In this document: positions 52,163-60,797 of the stretch, piece by piece
How positions within the stretch are numbered: the first letter of the stretch is position 1
Layout of the letters: every line of letters begins with the position of its first letter
Assembly (NCBI GenBank): GCA_027493405.1
Contig: JAOSKV010000012.1
Coordinates: 186,001 to 250,000 of the forward strand
DNA length: 64,000 nucleotides
DNA from: FEB-22 sp003105195
GTDB taxonomy: Bacteria > Pseudomonadota > Alphaproteobacteria > Rhizobiales > Xanthobacteraceae
Reading direction: 5' to 3'
Notes under the pieces: generated by a model
Told to the model about the DNA's origin: nothing
Database searches by the model: none
What the model saw: only the letters and a program-made list of their open reading frames with translations
Program-made: the position numbers and the translations under genes

Positions 52163-53478
52163 GTGCCGCGGCGCTCGCGGGTCTCGGTTTCGTCGCGATG
52201 CTGCTGCTCATCGCGATCCGCATGCCCGTCGGTCTTGCCCTGCTGCTCGTCGGCAGCCTCGGCTACATCCAGATCGCGGGTCTCGGCACCTTCCTCAACT
52301 ACATGAAGTCGACGCCCTATCACCTGTTCGCCAACTACACGTTGTCGGTGATCCCTCTGTTCATTCTCATGGGCGCGCTCGCCGAGCGCTCGGGGCTTTC
52401 GACCTCGCTGTTCAAGGCGGCCTCCGGGCTCGTCGGCCACCGTCGCGGCGGCATGGCGATGGGCGTGATCGGTGCCTGCACGGCCTTCGGCGCGATCTGC
52501 GGCTCCTCGGTCGCGACCACCGCGACCTTCGCGCGCGCCGCACTGCCCGAGCTGCGCCGCTACCACTATGCGCCCGCGCTCGCGACCGGCACCATCGCGG
52601 TCGGCGGCACGCTCGGCATCCTGATCCCGCCCTCCGTGATCCTGGTCGTCTACGCGATCACGACCGAGCAGAACATCGCCAAGCTGTTCCAGGCGGCGTT
52701 CATCCCGGGCCTGCTGGCCGCGCTGTTCTACTGCCTGGTCATCGCCGTCGTGGTGCGGCGCAATCCGGAGGCCGGGCCTGCCCATGCGCCGGTACCGATG
52801 CGCGAGCGCATCCTGGCTCTCGCCGCCGTCTGGCCGGCGGTCCTGATCGCGATCGTGGTCGTTGGCGGCATCTATGGCGGCGTGTTCACGCCCACCGAGG
52901 GCGCCGCCGTCGGCGCCATCGCGATGCTGGTCACCGCGCTGTTGCAGCGCACTCTCGGCTGGCGCAGGCTGAAGGAGGCGTTGATCCAGACCGCGGAGAC
53001 CTCGGCCATGATCTTCGCGATCCTGCTCGGCGCGGAGGTCTTCGACGCCTTCCTCGGCTTGTCGCAGATGCCCGAGCAGGCGGCCGAGCTGGTCGCCGGC
53101 TTCGGCCTGCCGCCCTACGGCGTGGTGCTGCTGCTGATGGTCTTCTACATCCTGCTCGGCGCCGTGATGGACGAGCTGGCGATGATCCTGCTCACGTTGC
53201 CGGTGTTCTTCCCGATCGTCGCCAAGCTCGACTTCGGCCTGCCCCCCGATGAAGTGGGGATTTGGTTCGGGATCCTGGTGCTGATCGTGGTCGGCATCGG
53301 CCTGACCGCGCCGCCGATCGGACTCAATGTATTCGTCGTCTCCTCGATCGCCCGCGACGTGCCGCTCTTCACGATCTATCGGGGCGTGCTGCCCTTCCTC
53401 ACGGCCGACCTGATCCGTCTGTCGCTGGTGCTGATCTTCCCGTCGCTGGCGCTGGTATTGGTCAGATTGCTGAACTGA
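52159..53478 (+). CDS. dctM: TRAP transporter large permease (DctM family)
   Basis: A 439-residue membrane protein with about twelve helices that forms the Na+- or H+-driven transport path. Hallmarks are IRMPVGLALLLVGSLGY, PLFILMGALAERSGLS, GAICGSSVATTATFARAALPE, GTLGILIPPSVILVVYAI, TPTEGAAVGA and LTAPPIGLNVFVVSSIA. It completes the dctPQM operon. The thioesterase gene follows 44 bases later on the same strand. Confidence 0.95.
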   Translation: MSAAALAGLGFVAMLLLIAIRMPVGLALLLVGSLGYIQIAGLGTFLNYMKSTPYHLFANYTLSVIPLFILMGALAERSGLSTSLFKAASGLVGHRRGGMAMGVIGACTAFGAICGSSVATTATFARAALPELRRYHYAPALATGTIAVGGTLGILIPPSVILVVYAITTEQNIAKLFQAAFIPGLLAALFYCLVIAVVVRRNPEAGPAHAPVPMRERILALAAVWPAVLIAIVVVGGIYGGVFTPTEGAAVGAIAMLVTALLQRTLGWRRLKEALIQTAETSAMIFAILLGAEVFDAFLGLSQMPEQAAELVAGFGLPPYGVVLLLMVFYILLGAVMDELAMILLTLPVFFPIVAKLDFGLPPDEVGIWFGILVLIVVGIGLTAPPIGLNVFVVSSIARDVPLFTIYRGVLPFLTADLIRLSLVLIFPSLALVLVRLLN

Positions 53479-53522
53479 GGGCATCATCTCCGAAACGGGA
53501 CACCGGCTTCAAGGATGGGACC

Positions 53523-53981
53523 ATGCGCCAGGAAAGAGACCTCCACCCGCAGATCGAAGCACGCGTGCGCGAGAGCTTTGCGCGCCAGAACGCCATGGCG
53601 ACCATCGGCGCGAAGCTGGGCAACGTGCGCGCCGGCGAGGTCGAGATCGTGATTCCCTTCGATCCGCGCTTCACCCAGCAGCACGGCTTCCTGCATGCCG
53701 GCATCACCGCCATGATCGTCGACACGGCCTGCGGCTTCGCGGCCCTGTCGCTGATGCCGCCCGATGCCGCGGTGCTCACCACGGAGTTCAAGCTCAACCT
53801 GCTCGCCCCGGGACAGGGCCAGCGCTTCCTCGCCCGCGGCCGCGTCGTGCGCCCCGGCAAGAAGCTCATGGTGTGCCTGGGCGAGGTGTTCGCCGAGACC
53901 GACGGCATGCCTGCCAAGCAGACCGCACTGATGACCGCGTCGATGATGGTGATCGACGGGGCGACGGGGCTGAGCGGCTGA
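53523..53981 (+). CDS. PaaI-type hotdog thioesterase
   Basis: A 152-residue acyl-CoA thioesterase of the hotdog fold. FTQQHGFLHAGITAMIVDTACGFAALS (about 50-76) is the PaaI signature with the catalytic Asp in VDTACG and the HG turn. TTEFKLNLLAPGQGQRFLARG is the usual central helix-strand region. PaaI enzymes act on aromatic and other acyl-CoA esters and rescue blocked CoA. Its position behind the TRAP operon and ahead of a crotonase supports a role in CoA-linked acid breakdown. Confidence 0.9.
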   Translation: MRQERDLHPQIEARVRESFARQNAMATIGAKLGNVRAGEVEIVIPFDPRFTQQHGFLHAGITAMIVDTACGFAALSLMPPDAAVLTTEFKLNLLAPGQGQRFLARGRVVRPGKKLMVCLGEVFAETDGMPAKQTALMTASMMVIDGATGLSG

Positions 53982-53994
53982 AGGTCGCGCGGGC

Positions 53995-54039
53995 GTCATC
54001 CCGGCCGGGCGCGGGCGAGACCGGGATCCACAACCCCTG
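53995..54039 (-). repeat. Dispersed palindromic repeat, copy 2
   Basis: The inverse complement of this segment matches 31599-31648: both run from CAGGGG through GGATCCCGG to CCGGGATGAC. Downstream, CCCGGGATGACG (54101-54112) pairs with CGTCATCCCGG at its start, so the whole 53994-54112 stretch is a larger imperfect palindrome between convergent genes. Confidence 0.65.
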
Positions 54040-54128
54040 TAAATCCGCATCATGACGCCGCGGCCACGGCTTCCGGGTCGCGCTCGCTGGCGCTCACTCG
54101 CCCGGGATGACGTGCGGTGGGCCGAGCG

Positions 54129-54374
54129 CTACTGCGGCCTGCGCCGCCGCAGCGCCGGCTTCATCGCCGCGATGGCGACGGCCTGCGCGGCCTGGAGCGG
54201 CGCGGCGCGGCCCATGGCCATGCAGGTGAGCTGGCGCGCGAGCTCCAGCTGCGCCATCACGGCGCCTTCCACCGCGGCCGCGGCTCGTTCGTCCATCAGG
54301 CGCGCCACGGAGGCGAATGCGAGGCCGGGCCACCAGAACACGGCTGTCTTCGCCGGGTCGAATCTGTCCGTCAT
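54129..54374 (-). CDS. Small helical protein, unknown function
   Basis: An 81-residue protein from ATG at 54374 with GAGGA five bases upstream. TAVFWWPGLAFASVARLMDERAAAAVEGAVMAQLELARQL (in parts) then AAQAVAIAAMKPALRRRRPQ: nearly all helical, Ala-rich and with a basic end. It resembles small phasin-like proteins, which coat polyhydroxyalkanoate granules, but the match is by composition only. Divergent from the crotonase gene. Confidence 0.6.
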   Translation of the reverse strand: MTDRFDPAKTAVFWWPGLAFASVARLMDERAAAAVEGAVMAQLELARQLTCMAMGRAAPLQAAQAVAIAAMKPALRRRRPQ

Positions 54375-54476
54375 GGGGTCCTCGCTTGCGGCCTGCCGCA
54401 TCGCTAAGAATCAGGCATCCGACAATGCGCGAGGGGCCCGCGGGGTTCCGCGCAGCGAACGCCCGGAGGAGGGGAC

Positions 54477-55274
54477 ATGACGATCCGCATCGAGCGCGAC
54501 GGGCCGGTCACGACGATCATTCACGATCGCCCGGAGGCGAAGAACGCCATGGACCCGGAGAGCGCCGAGACGCTGACCGAGGCCTTCCTCGCCTTCGACC
54601 GTGATGACGCTCAGTCGGTTGCCGTGTTCTGGGGCGCGGGCGGGGCATTCTGCGCGGGGTTCGACCTCAAATACGCCGCGAGCCTGCGCGGCACGGCGCA
54701 CCCTCTCTCGGCGCTCGACTTCCCGGCCGATGGTCCGGTGCCGCGCGGCCCCATGGGGCCGTCGCGACTGCAGCTCTCCAAGCCCGTGATCGGCGCGATC
54801 GCAGGCCCCGCGGTCGCGGGCGGCATGGAGCTCGCGCTCTGGTGCGACCTGCGCGTGATGGAGGAGACGGCCTTCATGGGCGTCTATTGCCGCCGCTGGG
54901 GCGTGCCGCTGGTCGACGGCGGCACCGTGCGACTGCCGCGCATCGTCGGCCGCGGCCGCGCCCTGGACATCATTCTCACGGGCCGCAGGGTGCCGGCAGA
55001 GGAGTGCTACCGCATCGGGCTCGCCGATCGCCTGGTGCCGTCGGGCGAAAGCCGCGCCGCGGCCGAGCACCTCGCGCACGAGATCGCCCGCTTCCCCCAG
55101 GCCTGCATGCGCGCGGACCGCCGCTCGGTGTACCTGCAGGAGGGGCTCGACGAAGCGCAAGGCCTGCGTTCCGAATGGGCCTGCTCGGTCGCCATGGTGG
55201 AGCAGGAGGGCGCCGCCGGCGCCGCGCGCTTCGCCTCCGGCAAGGGCCGGCACGGCAACTTCGACGACATTTGA
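54477..55274 (+). CDS. Enoyl-CoA hydratase/crotonase-family protein
   Basis: A 265-residue crotonase. FCAGFDLKYAAS (about 59-70) and IAGPAVAGGMELALWCDLRV (oxyanion hole) are intact; the later segment GVPLVDGGTVRLPRIVGRGRALDI lacks the second catalytic Glu of classical hydratases, so an isomerase or other crotonase reaction is also possible. Acts on acyl-CoA esters. A GGAGGAGGGG ribosome site fixes the start. It begins a same-strand set with two SDR genes. Confidence 0.9.
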   Translation: MTIRIERDGPVTTIIHDRPEAKNAMDPESAETLTEAFLAFDRDDAQSVAVFWGAGGAFCAGFDLKYAASLRGTAHPLSALDFPADGPVPRGPMGPSRLQLSKPVIGAIAGPAVAGGMELALWCDLRVMEETAFMGVYCRRWGVPLVDGGTVRLPRIVGRGRALDIILTGRRVPAEECYRIGLADRLVPSGESRAAAEHLAHEIARFPQACMRADRRSVYLQEGLDEAQGLRSEWACSVAMVEQEGAAGAARFASGKGRHGNFDDI

Positions 55275-55325
55275 CAGGCGCGCAGGTTTGTCCCGATAGA
55301 GAGAGCACAGCGCGGGGGAGGGGGC

Positions 55326-56051
55326 ATGGGTCGCCTGAAGGACAAGATCGTCTTGGTGACGGGTGCCGCCGGCGCGATCGGCTCGGCGGTGGGCGAGGCG
55401 GTGGTGCGCGCCGGCGGCTTCGTGATCGCCACCGACACGGCGGGCCGCGAGGGCATCGATCACGCCCTCGACGTCACGTCCGAAGAGGACTGGCAGCGCG
55501 TCGTGGCGGCCGTGGAAGGGAGTGCGGGCCGCCTGGACGGCCTTGTGAACTCGGCCGGCATCGCCGCGCTCGGATCGATCGAGGAGACCGATTACGCGAC
55601 CTTCCGGCGGGTGATCGCGGTCAATCTCGACGGCACCTTTCTCGGCTGCAAGTACGCCTTCCCGCTGCTGAGGCGGCACGGCGGCTCGATCGTCAATATC
55701 TCGTCCGTCTCGGGCCTGGTCGGCGGTCACAACGTGGCGGCCTACAACGCCTCCAAGGGCGGCGTCCGCCTGCTGACCAAGTCGGTGGCGCTGCACGGGG
55801 CGCGCCTCGAGCCCAAGGTCCGCTGCAACTCGGTCCATCCGGCCTTCCTCGAAGGCCCGATGGTCGACGGCATCGCGGAGGTGACGGGCCATCCGGACGG
55901 AGCGCGCGCGCGCATGACCCGCGACATTCCCCTCGGCCGCATGGGAAAGCCCTCCGAGGTCGCCGACCTCATCGTGTATCTCCTCTCCGATGAATCTGCC
56001 TTCGTCACGGGCGCCGAGTTCGCGATCGACGGCGGCCTGACCGCGAAATGA
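55326..56051 (+). CDS. Short-chain dehydrogenase/reductase
   Basis: A 241-residue classical SDR: NAD-binding TGAAGAIGSAVGEAVV (about 12-27), ATDTAGR (with Asp after the second strand, which favours NAD over NADP), NSAGIAALGS, and the catalytic Ser in NISSVSG with YNASK. Members oxidise 3-hydroxyacyl-CoA or other secondary alcohols. Placed directly after the crotonase, a 3-hydroxyacyl step is plausible. It precedes the second SDR by seven bases. Confidence 0.92.
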   Translation: MGRLKDKIVLVTGAAGAIGSAVGEAVVRAGGFVIATDTAGREGIDHALDVTSEEDWQRVVAAVEGSAGRLDGLVNSAGIAALGSIEETDYATFRRVIAVNLDGTFLGCKYAFPLLRRHGGSIVNISSVSGLVGGHNVAAYNASKGGVRLLTKSVALHGARLEPKVRCNSVHPAFLEGPMVDGIAEVTGHPDGARARMTRDIPLGRMGKPSEVADLIVYLLSDESAFVTGAEFAIDGGLTAK

Positions 56052-56058
56052 GGTTCAG

Positions 56059-56829
56059 ATGATCTCGATGATCGACGCCAAGCTGCTCACGGTGTTCGTC
56101 ACCGGCGCGACCTCCGGATTCGGCACCGCGATCGCGCGGCGCTTCGCCGAGGCCGGCAGTCGCGTGATCGCGACCGGACGCCGGCAGGATCGGCTCGACG
56201 ACCTGAAGAAGGAGATCGGGGATCGCTGCCATATCATCCGGCTCGACGTGCGCGACCGCGAGGCGGTCGATGCCGCCGTCGCCGCGCTGCCCGAAGCGTT
56301 CCGCGCCGTGAACGTGGCGGTCGCCAACGCGGGCCTCGCGCTCGGACTCGAGCCCGCGCACCAGACCAGGATGGAAGACTGGGAGACCATGGTCGCCACC
56401 AACATCAATGGTCTTCTCTACACGGTGCGCGCGCTCCTTCCCGGCATGGTGGAGCGCGACGAGGGCCATGTGGTGCTGATCGGCTCGGTCGCCGCCGACT
56501 ACCCCTATCCGGGCGGCAACGTCTACGGCGCCACCAAGGCCTTCGTGAAGCAGTTCGCCCTCAACCTGCGTGCCGACCTGCTCGGCGCCAATGTCCGCGT
56601 CACCAATATCGAGCCCGGCATGGCCGAGACCGAGTTCTCGCTGGTTCGCTTCAAGGGCGACGCCGAGAAGGCCGCGGTCCCCTATCGCGGGCTCGAGCCC
56701 ATGTCGGCCGAGGACATCGCCGAGACCATCTTCTGGTCCTGCACCCTGCCGCGCCACCTCAACATCAACCGCATGCAGATGATGCCCCTGATGCAGGCCT
56801 TCGGCCCCTTCGCGTTCAAGCGGGATTGA
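56059..56829 (+). CDS. SDR-family NADP-dependent 3-hydroxy acid dehydrogenase-like protein
   Basis: A 256-residue SDR of the YdfG/RutE-like group: VTGATSGFGTAIARRFAEAG, then ATGRRQDRLDDL whose Arg pair favours NADP, NAGLALGLEPAHQ, SVAADYPYPGGNVYGATKAFVKQF with the YxxxK pair, and NIEPGMAETEFSLVRFKGD. YdfG enzymes reduce small 3-oxo acids or malonic semialdehyde, and oxidise serine-like substrates. Separated by seven bases from the preceding SDR, so one transcript. Confidence 0.9.
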   Translation: MISMIDAKLLTVFVTGATSGFGTAIARRFAEAGSRVIATGRRQDRLDDLKKEIGDRCHIIRLDVRDREAVDAAVAALPEAFRAVNVAVANAGLALGLEPAHQTRMEDWETMVATNINGLLYTVRALLPGMVERDEGHVVLIGSVAADYPYPGGNVYGATKAFVKQFALNLRADLLGANVRVTNIEPGMAETEFSLVRFKGDAEKAAVPYRGLEPMSAEDIAETIFWSCTLPRHLNINRMQMMPLMQAFGPFAFKRD

Positions 56830-57072
56830 ACGCGCGAAGCGTGGTTTTGCGTGCACTTTCGGCCGATGCAACTTGCCCAGAACGTCGCCTAGTACCCCGG
56901 CAGTACGTGGAAAAGCGGATCACGCGCTTATTCCTGCCCCGCATCGGTGGAATTAATCGGGCATTCACCAAAATGCCGGTTCCTGATGCGGCGGAGGTCC
57001 CGATCTCCTGGTCCGACCGGACCGAGCGTTGGGTGATGCGCCCACGGGCCCCGCGCAACCTCGGGGCTCCGC

Positions 57073-59121
57073 ATGCTTGCCAATCTGAAAATTTCGCAGC
57101 GCCTGGCGATCGCCGTGGCCGTTCCCATGCTGCTGCTGATCGGGGTCGTGGGACACGTCCTCCTCGACAAATGGGCCGTGCGCGACCAGATGGCGCGACT
57201 GGCGCCGTTTTCGGACGGCGTCGTCAAGGTGAGCCGGCTCGTGCACGAGCTGCAGCGCGAGCGCGGCATGAGCGCGGTCCTGCTCGGCAGCAAGGGCGCC
57301 CAGATGCGCACCGAAATTCAGGAGCAGCGCCGCAAGTCGGACGCCGAGCGGCAGGCGGCGCTCGCGACCTTCGCAGCGCTCGGCCAATCGGCCGGCGGCA
57401 GCTTCAAGGCAGCGCTCGCCGGTGCCGAGTCGGGGCTCAAGACTCTTGATGCTCGCCGCTCCGAGATCGATTCCCTGACCATGCCGCTGCCCCAGGCGGC
57501 GACGTTCTTCACGGAGCTCATCGCCAAGCTGCTCGCGGTCTCGACCGAGATCGCGCAGGCGAACGGCCAGGGAGATGTCTCCATGGCGGTCGCGAGCCTG
57601 GTCACCTTCATCGAGGGCAAGGAGCGCGCCGGCCAGGAGCGGGCTTTCGGTGCGACGGGCCTCGGGCTCGGGCGCTTCGAGCTTCCCGCCTACGGCCGGG
57701 TGCTGAACCTGGCGGCGGCCCAGGACGTGTATTTCAACGCCTTCCAGGCGACCGCGACGGTGCCGCAGCGCGAGGTCTTCGCGCGCACCATGACGGGGCA
57801 GATCGTCGACACGGTCACCCGGATGCGGGAGGTGATCGCGACCGGCGGCCTCAAGGGCGAGCTCGCCGGTCTTCAGGCCAAGGCCTGGTTCGACGCGACC
57901 ACGGCGCGCATCGAGCTGCTCAAGAAGGTCGAGGACCGGCTGGTGGCCGACCTGACCGCGCTCACCTCGGCCAAGCATTCCGAAGCGACGGAGGCCCTGG
58001 TGATCCTCGGCCTGGTGGGCGGCCTCGGCCTGCTCATCACGCTGCTGCTTGTGAGCATCATGGCGCGCAGCATCACCCGGCCGATCGGTACCCTGTCGGG
58101 TGTCATGACCGCGCTCGCGGCGGGCGATACCGCGATCGCGGTTGAAGGCGTCGGTCGCCGCGACGAGATCGGCGGCATGGCCTCGGCCGTCCAGGTGTTC
58201 AAGGACAACATGATCGAGACCGAGCGCCTGCGTGCCGTGCAGGTCGAGACCGAGAGGCGGGCGGCCGACGAGCGCAAGGCCGCGATGCACAAGCTCGCCG
58301 ACGAGTTCCAGGCCGCCGTCGGGAGCATCGTCGAAGCGGTCTCGTCCGCCTCCACCGAGCTCGAGGCTGCGGCCGGCACGCTCACCAAGACCGCGGAGAT
58401 GACCCAGCAGCTCTCCGGCGCGGTGGCCTCCGCCTCCGAGGAAGCCTCCGCCAACGTCCAGTCGGTCGCGAGCGCATCGGAGGAGATGACCGGTTCGGTG
58501 GCGGAAATCAGCCGTCAGGTCCACGAGTCGAGCCGGATCGCCGGCGCGGCCGTGAAGCAGGCGGAACGCACGAACGGACAGATCGACGATCTTTCCCAGG
58601 CGGCCGCCCGCATCGGCGACGTCGTCAAGCTGATCACGGCGATCGCCGAGCAGACCAACCTCCTCGCCCTCAATGCGACGATCGAGGCGGCCCGCGCGGG
58701 CGAGGCCGGCAAGGGCTTCGCGGTGGTCGCCCAGGAGGTGAAGGCGCTCGCCGCCCAGACCGCCAAGGCGACCGACGAGATCGGCACCCAGATCGCGGGG
58801 ATGCAGTCCGCGACCCAGCAGTCGGTAGCGGCGATCCAGGAGATCGGCGGCACGATCGGGCGCATCGCCGAGATTGCGGCCACCATCGCGGCCGCCGTCG
58901 AGGAGCAGGGCGCCGCCACCCAGGAGATCTCGCGCAACGTGCAGCAGGCCGCCCAGGGGACCACCCAGGTCGCCAGCAACATCACCGAGGTCAATCGCGG
59001 CGCCAGCGAGACCGGCTCCGCCTCGGCCCAGGTGCTCGCTTCGGCCCAGGCCCTCTCCACCGAAAGCAGCCACCTGAAGCTCGAGGTCGAGAAGTTCCTG
59101 GCGAACGTGCGCGCGGCGTAG
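57073..59121 (+). CDS. Methyl-accepting chemotaxis protein with NIT sensor domain
   Basis: A 682-residue chemoreceptor. Two membrane helices (about 9-31 and 313-337) frame a large periplasmic domain of the NIT type: LQRERGMSAVLLGSKG and IEGKERAGQERAFG are its conserved blocks, a fold linked to nitrate and nitrite sensing. HAMP (about 338-395) and the signalling domain follow; its tip reads EQTNLLALNATIEAARAGEAG. It ends without a CheR pentapeptide. No che genes are nearby, so it is an orphan receptor. The ligand is inferred from the family. Confidence 0.95.
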   Translation: MLANLKISQRLAIAVAVPMLLLIGVVGHVLLDKWAVRDQMARLAPFSDGVVKVSRLVHELQRERGMSAVLLGSKGAQMRTEIQEQRRKSDAERQAALATFAALGQSAGGSFKAALAGAESGLKTLDARRSEIDSLTMPLPQAATFFTELIAKLLAVSTEIAQANGQGDVSMAVASLVTFIEGKERAGQERAFGATGLGLGRFELPAYGRVLNLAAAQDVYFNAFQATATVPQREVFARTMTGQIVDTVTRMREVIATGGLKGELAGLQAKAWFDATTARIELLKKVEDRLVADLTALTSAKHSEATEALVILGLVGGLGLLITLLLVSIMARSITRPIGTLSGVMTALAAGDTAIAVEGVGRRDEIGGMASAVQVFKDNMIETERLRAVQVETERRAADERKAAMHKLADEFQAAVGSIVEAVSSASTELEAAAGTLTKTAEMTQQLSGAVASASEEASANVQSVASASEEMTGSVAEISRQVHESSRIAGAAVKQAERTNGQIDDLSQAAARIGDVVKLITAIAEQTNLLALNATIEAARAGEAGKGFAVVAQEVKALAAQTAKATDEIGTQIAGMQSATQQSVAAIQEIGGTIGRIAEIAATIAAAVEEQGAATQEISRNVQQAAQGTTQVASNITEVNRGASETGSASAQVLASAQALSTESSHLKLEVEKFLANVRAA

Positions 59122-59367
59122 CGCAGGTCAAACACAGGGCTCGCCTTCGGCGCCTCACTCTCCGGAGCAACGCGGGAATCGCGTTGCCGCGGTGGGGACG
59201 TCGGCGCGGGTGCTGGCGCGCGGAGGGGCGCGGAGGGCGGAACCTAATACCGTAGTTCGTCTGTGCTTTTTCGACCAACTGTGGCGCCGGCGTCACGGCC
59301 GCCGCGCCGATTCGGTGCTATTGAGCTCTAGGATCGACACGGCGGGTCGCCGACACAGGGGGACACC

Positions 59368-60129
59368 ATGCGTAAACTCGGCTTCGCAATCGCGGCAGCA
59401 GTCATGATCACGGGCGGGGCGGCTCATGCCGCGGATCTCGGGCGCGCGCCTGTCGTCAAGGCGCCGGTGGTGGCGCCCGTGCCGTTCAGCTGGACCGGCT
59501 TTTATGTCGGCGCTCACATCGGCGGCGCCTGGGCCGACTCGGCGACCAGCAACGTGGCTCCGTTCGGCGGCTTCGACGAGGGTCTGGCCACGACCTACGG
59601 CCTCTCCCCCTCCGGCTGGCTCGCCGGCGGGCAGCTCGGCTTCAACTGGCAGGCCGGCAACATCGTTTTCGGCGTCGAGGCTGACCTCGGTCATCTCGAC
59701 CTGAACGAGCAGATCTCCATCACGGCGGCGCCGCCGGACGATTTCGCCCGGGTGGATTTCGGGTGGTACGGCACGCTGACCGGCCGGCTCGGATGGGCCT
59801 GGGACCGGACGCTGATCTACGTGAAGGGCGGCGGCGCCTGGGCGCGCATCGTCAACGAGGCCGGCGACCTCGACGCCGGCGTTCCCGATCCCACCGACTT
59901 CACCAGCATCAGCAAGACCCATTTCGGCTGGGCGCTGGGCGGCGGCATCGAATGGGCCTTCGCGCCCAACTGGTCGATCAAGGCCGAGTATCTCTACATG
60001 GACTTCGGCAGCGAGCGCACCACCAACATCGACGGTGATTTCTTCGATCACGACAACGAGGTGCACACCGTCAAGCTCGGCGTGAACTACCGCTTCGGCT
60101 GGGGCGGCCCGGTGGTCGCGCGCTACTGA
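59368..60129 (+). CDS. Omp25/Omp31-like outer-membrane beta-barrel
   Basis: A 253-residue protein with a signal peptide (LGFAIAAAVMITGGAAHAADL, cut near residue 22). FSWTGFYVGAHIGGAWADS is the start of the small rhizobial/brucella porin-like barrel, with alternating strand residues throughout (GQLGFNWQAGNIVFGVEADLG, LTGRLGWAWDRTLIYVKGGG, IKAEYLYMDFG) and a terminal VKLGVNYRFGW strand. Eight strands are expected. A short hairpin terminator follows. Confidence 0.92.
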   Translation: MRKLGFAIAAAVMITGGAAHAADLGRAPVVKAPVVAPVPFSWTGFYVGAHIGGAWADSATSNVAPFGGFDEGLATTYGLSPSGWLAGGQLGFNWQAGNIVFGVEADLGHLDLNEQISITAAPPDDFARVDFGWYGTLTGRLGWAWDRTLIYVKGGGAWARIVNEAGDLDAGVPDPTDFTSISKTHFGWALGGGIEWAFAPNWSIKAEYLYMDFGSERTTNIDGDFFDHDNEVHTVKLGVNYRFGWGGPVVARY

Positions 60130-60149
60130 ACCGCGGGCGACGGACTGCG

Positions 60150-60171
60150 AAGGCCCGGCCGGCCGGGCCTT
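60150..60171 (+). terminator. Probable terminator of the barrel gene
   Basis: A perfect 11-bp palindrome AAGGCCCGGCC/GGCCGGGCCTT 21 bases after the stop, followed by CTCC with few T. The stem is strong, the U-tract weak. Confidence 0.6.
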
Positions 60172-60252
60172 CTCCGTCCTGCAGCGCCTTCGCGCGATCG
60201 GGACGATCGCAGAGCGCGTCGTGCTCGGCCGGGCGGTGCCCGGGCAGGGCCG

Positions 60253-60693
60253 TCAGCTTCCTTGCGTGAGCTGGGCGACGATGCTGCCGCCGTCGAGCCA
60301 GACGTTCTCGCGGCTGATGCGGCCTTCGCGGAATTCCCAGATGTGCAGCAGACGGAACGAGATGCGCTTGCCGCGGCCGGCCACGCCGAGGAAGCTGCCC
60401 GGCACCGTGCCGGTCCACTGATGTTCCTGCACGCAGAAGTCGTCGCCGTAATAGCGGCGCGTCGCCGTCATGGTTTCCGTCTTGATGTCTTCGATGAGGT
60501 GATCATAGAATCCGCGTGCGGCCGCGCGGCCACGCAGCGGACCGTGCGGGGCGCCGACCACGTCGTGCTCGACGTCCTCGGTATAGACCGACACCGCGCC
60601 AGCGCTGTCGCCGGCCATCTCGGCCGTGATGTGCGCCTCGATCAAGCGATCCATGTCCTTGGCTGTCATGCGGGTCTCGACGCGTGCGTCCAT
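60253..60693 (-). CDS. SnoaL-like (NTF2-fold) protein
   Basis: A 146-residue protein: MDRLIEAHITAEMAGDSAGAVSVYTEDVEHDVVG, then GRAAARGFYDHLIEDIKTETM and LHIWEFREGRISRENVWLDGG. The pattern is the SnoaL/NTF2-like cone fold of polyketide cyclases and ester cyclase-like proteins; function is unknown. The start at 60693 has AGGGAG eight bases before. It is divergent from a LysR-type gene, so it may be its target. Confidence 0.88.
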   Translation of the reverse strand: MDARVETRMTAKDMDRLIEAHITAEMAGDSAGAVSVYTEDVEHDVVGAPHGPLRGRAAARGFYDHLIEDIKTETMTATRRYYGDDFCVQEHQWTGTVPGSFLGVAGRGKRISFRLLHIWEFREGRISRENVWLDGGSIVAQLTQGS

Positions 60694-60797
60694 GGCGGAC
60701 TCCCTTGCTGATCGGAAGCGACCGCGCGATGATGCATGCCCCGCGTGGGTGACGGCAGCCACATGTCTGGGCTGCACGCCGACAAGACTGAATAACA

